The translations under genes and the position numbers were made by a program. From NCBI GenBank assembly GCA_947470895.1, contig CANIVF010000026.1, positions 1-55,404 of the forward strand: 55,404 nt of DNA, given 5' to 3'. This stretch comes from Bacteroidota bacterium (GTDB lineage: Bacteria; Bacteroidota; Bacteroidia; Cytophagales; Cyclobacteriaceae). The notes under the pieces are model-generated. The model ran no database searches. It was not told where the DNA came from and saw only the letters and a list, made by a program, of their open reading frames with translations. Positions 52,663-55,404 of the stretch are shown here, piece by piece (position 1 is the first letter of the stretch; every line of letters begins with the position of its first letter).

Positions 52663-53716
52663 ATGCAACAAAGTAACATCCTTTTTCTGTTTATGCTCCG
52701 GAGCGGACATCGCCACATTAAAAAAGTGCCCTTCGGAAAAAAGTAAATATGCCGGCATTGGTGCCACTGTGTTCTTCACGGGTTTGTTTGCCGCACTAGC
52801 AGCTGGATATGCGCTTTATACCGTGTTTGAAAATATCTGGATAGCGATTGCCTGTGGCCTGGTTTGGGGTTTATTGATTTTCAATCTCGATCGTTTTATT
52901 GTATCGAGCATGCGGAAAGAAGGTAAGTTTAGAAAAGAACTTTTGATGTCGATACCAAGGATTTTATTGGCCATCCTCATCTCCATTGTCATTGCTAAAC
53001 CTCTTGAATTAAAAATCTTTGAGAAAGAAATCAATGGTGAGTTGATCGTTATGGACCTTCAACAACGCGCCCGGCAGGAAGCCGAGGTGAAAGCACGATT
53101 TACCTCTACACAGGATAGCTTAAAATCCGAAATCAACACACTAAAACAAGAGGTGCAATCCAAAACCATGCTGCGTGACGACCTGCAGCGTATTGCCCGT
53201 GAGGAAGCTGATGGCACCGGAGGCAGTAAGAAAAGAAATCTTGGTCCGATTTATAAAATCAAGCAAACTAATGCAGAAGCTGCCGAAAAAGAATTGATTC
53301 AACTCAAAGTTGACCATGAAAACCGGATTACTTCCTTAGAAAAAAGGGTTCATCAAAATGATTCTACACTGATGGCAGAAATTGCTGCGATCGAAAAAGC
53401 AAAAGTAAACGGCCCAGCCGCACGCATCGAAGCCATGAGCAGAATCACCCAACAAAACAATTCGATGTGGTGGGCAGAGTGGTTTATTATTTTGTTGTTC
53501 ATCGCTTTAGAAACCTCACCAGTCTTCGTTAAACTGATATCCGGAAAGGGACCTTATGATAATCTATTAAAAGTAGAAGAGCATCGATTCGCAACGATCG
53601 AAATTGAAGAGCTTGCTAAGATCAACGCGGAGATTAAAGAAAGAAATTCCGGATTATCGCAAATGGAACGAGAGTATATCACTGAACGGTTGGATGCAGC
53701 GCTGAAGAGTTCTTGA
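52663..53716 (+). CDS. DUF4407 membrane protein with a 1-bp frameshift at its N-terminus
   Basis: The frame that ends at 53716 has no ATG, and its first GTG (52769) lies inside the first transmembrane helix. Upstream of it the same frame still encodes FFCLCSGADIATLKKCPSEK, the conserved DUF4407 beginning. An ATG at 52663 in the next frame reads MQQSNI and reaches the T-run at 52682-52686. With four Ts instead of five the two join as MQQSNILFCLCSGADIA. Otherwise it is complete: three N-terminal helices, a long Lys/Glu-rich coiled coil (about residues 130-245) and a fourth helix WWAEWFIILLFIALETSPVF. Function unknown. Either an indel mutation or a sequence error. Confidence 0.82.
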
Positions 53717-53851
53717 AAGTAAATTTGTCATAAATCTGCTTACAATTAGAAAAAAACAATCAATGAAAATCCAAAACAATACTTGAGAAATGGGTAGCTA
53801 AAATTGGTATTCATCGTTGGATGCAATAATTTCAATCTCTCCAAAAAGAAG

Positions 53852-54004
53852 TTAATGTGGTTCAATGGTGCTGCATTTTAATATGGAAGCCACTACTTGA
53901 TGATACTCATATTGGGCTGTTATTACTACTTCGTCCTTTTCCTTATTAAATCCGCTCTGTGCATTTTCGTTTTGAAAAGGAGTTAAATTTTTTTTGTTAC
54001 TCAT
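53852..54004 (-). CDS. Possible 50-residue protein
   Basis: MSNKKNLTPFQNENAQSGFN... ends with QVVASILKCSTIEPH. The frame stays open upstream to 54085, but the ATG at 54004 gives the more natural start. It has a mixed, non-repetitive composition. There are no relatives I recognise and no neighbour in the same direction. The rest of the 53717-54213 gap shows no gene that I can support. Confidence 0.35.
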   Translation of the reverse strand: MSNKKNLTPFQNENAQSGFNKEKDEVVITAQYEYHQVVASILKCSTIEPH

Positions 54005-54170
54005 GATTGGTGTTGGGTTTGTTGTTGCATTATCCTCCGAATACAAAGTGTTTTCGAAATTTGCGATGCCTCCACCAATGTTCACATCGTATGTTTACAC
54101 TCCTGACTGGCAATTATCTTTTCCCCATGGCCACTGAATTGAATTACTACACGCTATAATAAAAATTGAG

Positions 54171-54200
54171 TTTGTGCTAATCTGATTTTTGTTACTTTTA
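54171..54200 (+). promoter_or_regulatory. Candidate promoter of tRNA-Pro
   Basis: TTTG (54171-54174), 18 bp, then TACTTTTA (54193-54200), one base from the -7 consensus TAnnTTTG. The mature tRNA starts 13 bp later. Confidence 0.55.
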
Positions 54201-54213
54201 CGCCCTGTATTTT

Positions 54214-54288
54214 CGAGATGTAGCGCAGCCCGGTTAGCGCATCACGTTAGGGACGTGGAGGCCGGAGGTTCGAATCCTCTCATCTCGA
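54214..54288 (+). tRNA. tRNA-Pro (anticodon AGG)
   Basis: A full cloverleaf folds: acceptor CGAGATG (54214-54220) with CATCTCG (54281-54287), D arm GCGC/GCGC, anticodon stem TCACG/CGTGG, loop TTAGGGA, T arm GGAGG-TTCGAAT-CCTCT. The anticodon AGG (54249-54251) reads CCU. C1:G72 and A73 are Pro identity elements, and G37 follows the anticodon. CCA is not fully encoded (A73 is followed by CAT). A34 is rare in bacterial tRNA-Pro. Confidence 0.95.
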
Positions 54289-54299
54289 CATTTTAATAA

Positions 54300-54340
54300 A
54301 ATAACGTTGTTTTTAGTATTAAAAACAACGTTATTAAAAA
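54300..54340 (+). terminator. Perfect 16-bp hairpin downstream of the tRNA
   Basis: AATAACGTTGTTTTTA (54300-54315) and TAAAAACAACGTTATT (54320-54335) are exact complements around GTAT. It is A/T-rich with A residues after it on this strand. It would stop tRNA transcription weakly in the plus direction and could equally be a recombination-associated structure. Confidence 0.6.
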
Positions 54341-54341
54341 G

Positions 54342-54362
54342 TTAGTAACAAACTTAGTAACA
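54342..54362 (+). repeat. 9-bp direct repeat TTAGTAACA x2
   Basis: TTAGTAACA at 54342-54350 and 54354-54362, 12-bp period. Short direct repeats next to a tRNA gene resemble arm-type integrase binding sites of integrated elements, but no integrase lies to the right within the window. Confidence 0.4.
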
Positions 54363-54704
54363 TTTTTACCTCTCTTCTCTTATTGGATAATCATTAAGAC
54401 AGATACACCAAAAGCCTTCATATGAACGATCTTGAGGGACTTGGTGATTGACAAAAATTTCTGGTCACCATTGAGTCATTCGTATAGATGGGTTTGACCC
54501 ATTAACCACTATTTAGGATTATTTATTTACCGAAATTGATCAATTGAACTCTGGTCGAAAATGTTGAATTACGAATCATTCAATGCCTTAAAAGGACATC
54601 ACAGGTATGTTAAAATAATAGCCGTTTATAGCCCGATATTAAAGCCTCCAAAAGAGCTATATTATTCTTGTACTGATGCTTCAAGAAATTAGCTGTGTAA
54701 TTAT
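54363..54704. other. AT-rich non-coding stretch
   Basis: No ORF, RNA or clear repeat that I can support. The only symmetry of note is ATGGGT-TTG-ACCCAT at 54488-54502. Base composition is visibly more AT-rich than the region left of the tRNA. Confidence 0.5.
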
Positions 54705-54953
54705 TCAGTAACTCGGCAGTAAGTATTTGTCTGAGACATAGAAAGTAAAATATGGAATGTTGCCATTAGACATTTCAACAATTTTTGGGTCTGTTATTGC
54801 AATTTGTGGTATACCCAAATCGCTGATAATCTCATCTGGCAATTCTTGTTTTGTCGGAACCAATAGGGCATGTTTCGGAAAGGGAACGTATAAAATGAAT
54901 AAATAGCCATCAAATATTAAGCTTGCCAATATGGATTCGTTGAACTCGACCAT
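54705..54953 (-). CDS. Unrecognised 82-residue protein
   Basis: No known domain. A hydrophobic segment (LASLIFDGYLFILYVPF, about 10-26) is followed by a Pro/Lys-containing linker and a beta-rich end (IPYFTFYVSDKYLLPSY). The ATG at 54953 follows the preceding small ORF by 18 bp on the same strand. Composition is AT-rich. It could be a tiny membrane-associated or accessory protein of the element at the tRNA. Confidence 0.5.
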   Translation of the reverse strand: MVEFNESILASLIFDGYLFILYVPFPKHALLVPTKQELPDEIISDLGIPQIAITDPKIVEMSNGNIPYFTFYVSDKYLLPSY

Positions 54954-54971
54954 AGACTGAGCTTAACGTGT

Positions 54972-55163
54972 TTAATTCAGAATTGTTGACCAATTGAGGT
55001 TTATTATAATGATGTGTTGAATGGATTGGAACCTACTGATTTCCAGTTGAGTTTGACCTTGGGCAATCTTCTTAGCGTCTGAAGCAGCTTCACTATATTT
55101 ATTAGTACGTTGTCGTTCATAAATTTCGATTTGATTAAAATTCGAAGTCATCATGTTCGTCAT
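54972..55163 (-). CDS. Unrecognised 63-residue protein
   Basis: Charged N-terminal half (MTNMMTSNFNQIEIYERQRT) with a predicted helix (SEAASDAKKIAQGQTQLEIS) and a hydrophobic tail (IQHIIIINLNWSTIL). The start ATG lies 13 bp after the stop of the zinc-ribbon ORF, in the same direction, so the three small frames probably form one transcript. No relative recognised. Confidence 0.45.
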   Translation of the reverse strand: MTNMMTSNFNQIEIYERQRTNKYSEAASDAKKIAQGQTQLEISRFQSIQHIIIINLNWSTILN

Positions 55164-55176
55164 TACTTTTATCTCG

Positions 55177-55404
55177 CTATTTAGGTGTCTTTAGATGCTT
55201 ATGAGGTCTTTCGAATTTAAACTTAGTAGTATCATAGGTCACATGACATTGATTACAGTGAAAGATATCGATTGCCGTTTCTTCCATGTTGCTTGCACAT
55301 TTGTAACAGAAATATTGAGCTCTCTCAAGATGTCCTAATTTTCCCTCAACACGCTCTATTAAATTTTCATGGATATAGCCTCCCGTAGTTTTTAAATTGC
55401 TTAA
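55177..55404 (-). CDS. Zinc-ribbon-like protein, partial at window end
   Basis: The open frame runs from the right edge of the window to a TAG at 55177-55179, at least 75 residues, without its own start visible. Two CxxC pairs, CYKCASN and CNQCHVTY, separated by about 17 residues, make a likely zinc ribbon. The segment before it is helical (IHENLIERVEGKLGHLERAQ). It could be the C-terminus of a nucleic-acid-binding or membrane protein. First visible gene of the small minus-strand row. Confidence 0.55.
   Translation of the reverse strand, partial: LSNLKTTGGYIHENLIERVEGKLGHLERAQYFCYKCASNMEETAIDIFHCNQCHVTYDTTKFKFERPHKHLKTPK

Noticed and set aside
54300-54335. Second tRNA or structured ncRNA after tRNA-Pro
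   Set aside because: It is a single perfect A/T-rich hairpin without any cloverleaf or conserved loop; a terminator or recombination structure is simpler.

Overview
The window reads as a chromosomal segment of a member of the Bacteroidota, most likely order Cytophagales. Supporting signs are a short protein with a Por-secretion (T9SS) C-terminal sorting domain, a single-chain purL of 1231 residues, a zinc-free type B L31 gene (rpmE2) behind a TTG-N19-TAnnTTTG promoter, a Bacteroidota-style GlmU-like sugar nucleotidyltransferase, PafA-type phosphatase, DUF4407, DUF4199, WG-repeat and Wzi-like proteins, and frequent GTG/TTG starts. No rRNA or CRISPR array is visible. One tRNA gene (tRNA-Pro) lies near the right end.

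Left edge (1-2800): an accessory patch. A tyrosine recombinase with an unusual N-terminal pair of HARP-like repeats is flanked by an exact 14-bp direct repeat, and one copy sits inside an attC-like imperfect palindrome. It is followed by a repeat-rich non-coding stretch (two competing GC-rich stems, five 11-bp tandem repeats with an inverted copy, and a perfect TTGATCA dyad) and an unrecognised 265-residue protein.

2806-17787: metabolic genes. GMC oxidoreductase; DUF819 membrane protein translationally coupled to a secreted M20-like peptidase; two alpha/beta hydrolases; a 32-residue lysine-rich protein with a strong terminator; purL; short-form 6-phosphogluconate dehydrogenase beside an FGGY gluconate kinase; a small T9SS-tail protein; and the bifunctional NAD(P)H-hydrate repair enzyme. 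Two related perfect or near-perfect palindromes, resembling REP elements, lie between purL and gnd.

17792-20935: a partial complex I operon, nuoABCD. Nothing from nuoE onward is present here. A roughly 400-bp element encoding an S23-type four-helix-bundle protein, with inverted-repeat ends, lies exactly between the nuoC stop and nuoD. It leaves nuoD with a TTG start as the only recognised start codon. This is the strongest candidate for an under-described mobile system in the window.

20985-52423: mostly ordinary genes. A zinc metallopeptidase, then a small coupled set (VOC, DUF1801, DUF4199, membrane-anchored LuxR regulator, SRPBCC), an MBL hydrolase, sterol-desaturase-like enzyme, sulfatase, comM and gmhA. 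Next come an MsbA-like exporter and a Wzi-like outer-membrane protein, rpmE2, and a co-directional run of glmU-like, holB, cyclophilin and rfbD-like genes. The rest is a sodium:neurotransmitter-type symporter, PafA phosphatase, WG-repeat protein, esterase, truA, DUF3089 lipoprotein, a DoxX-like membrane protein, a GH51 arabinofuranosidase and a META lipoprotein.

Right end (52663-55404): a DUF4407 gene whose N-terminus is recovered only by assuming one extra T in a five-T run, then a tRNA-Pro gene with the rare anticodon AGG. A perfect 16-bp hairpin, a 9-bp direct repeat, a visibly AT-rich stretch and a minus-strand row of three small unrecognised ORFs follow the tRNA. This looks like the start of an element integrated at the tRNA and continuing past the window.
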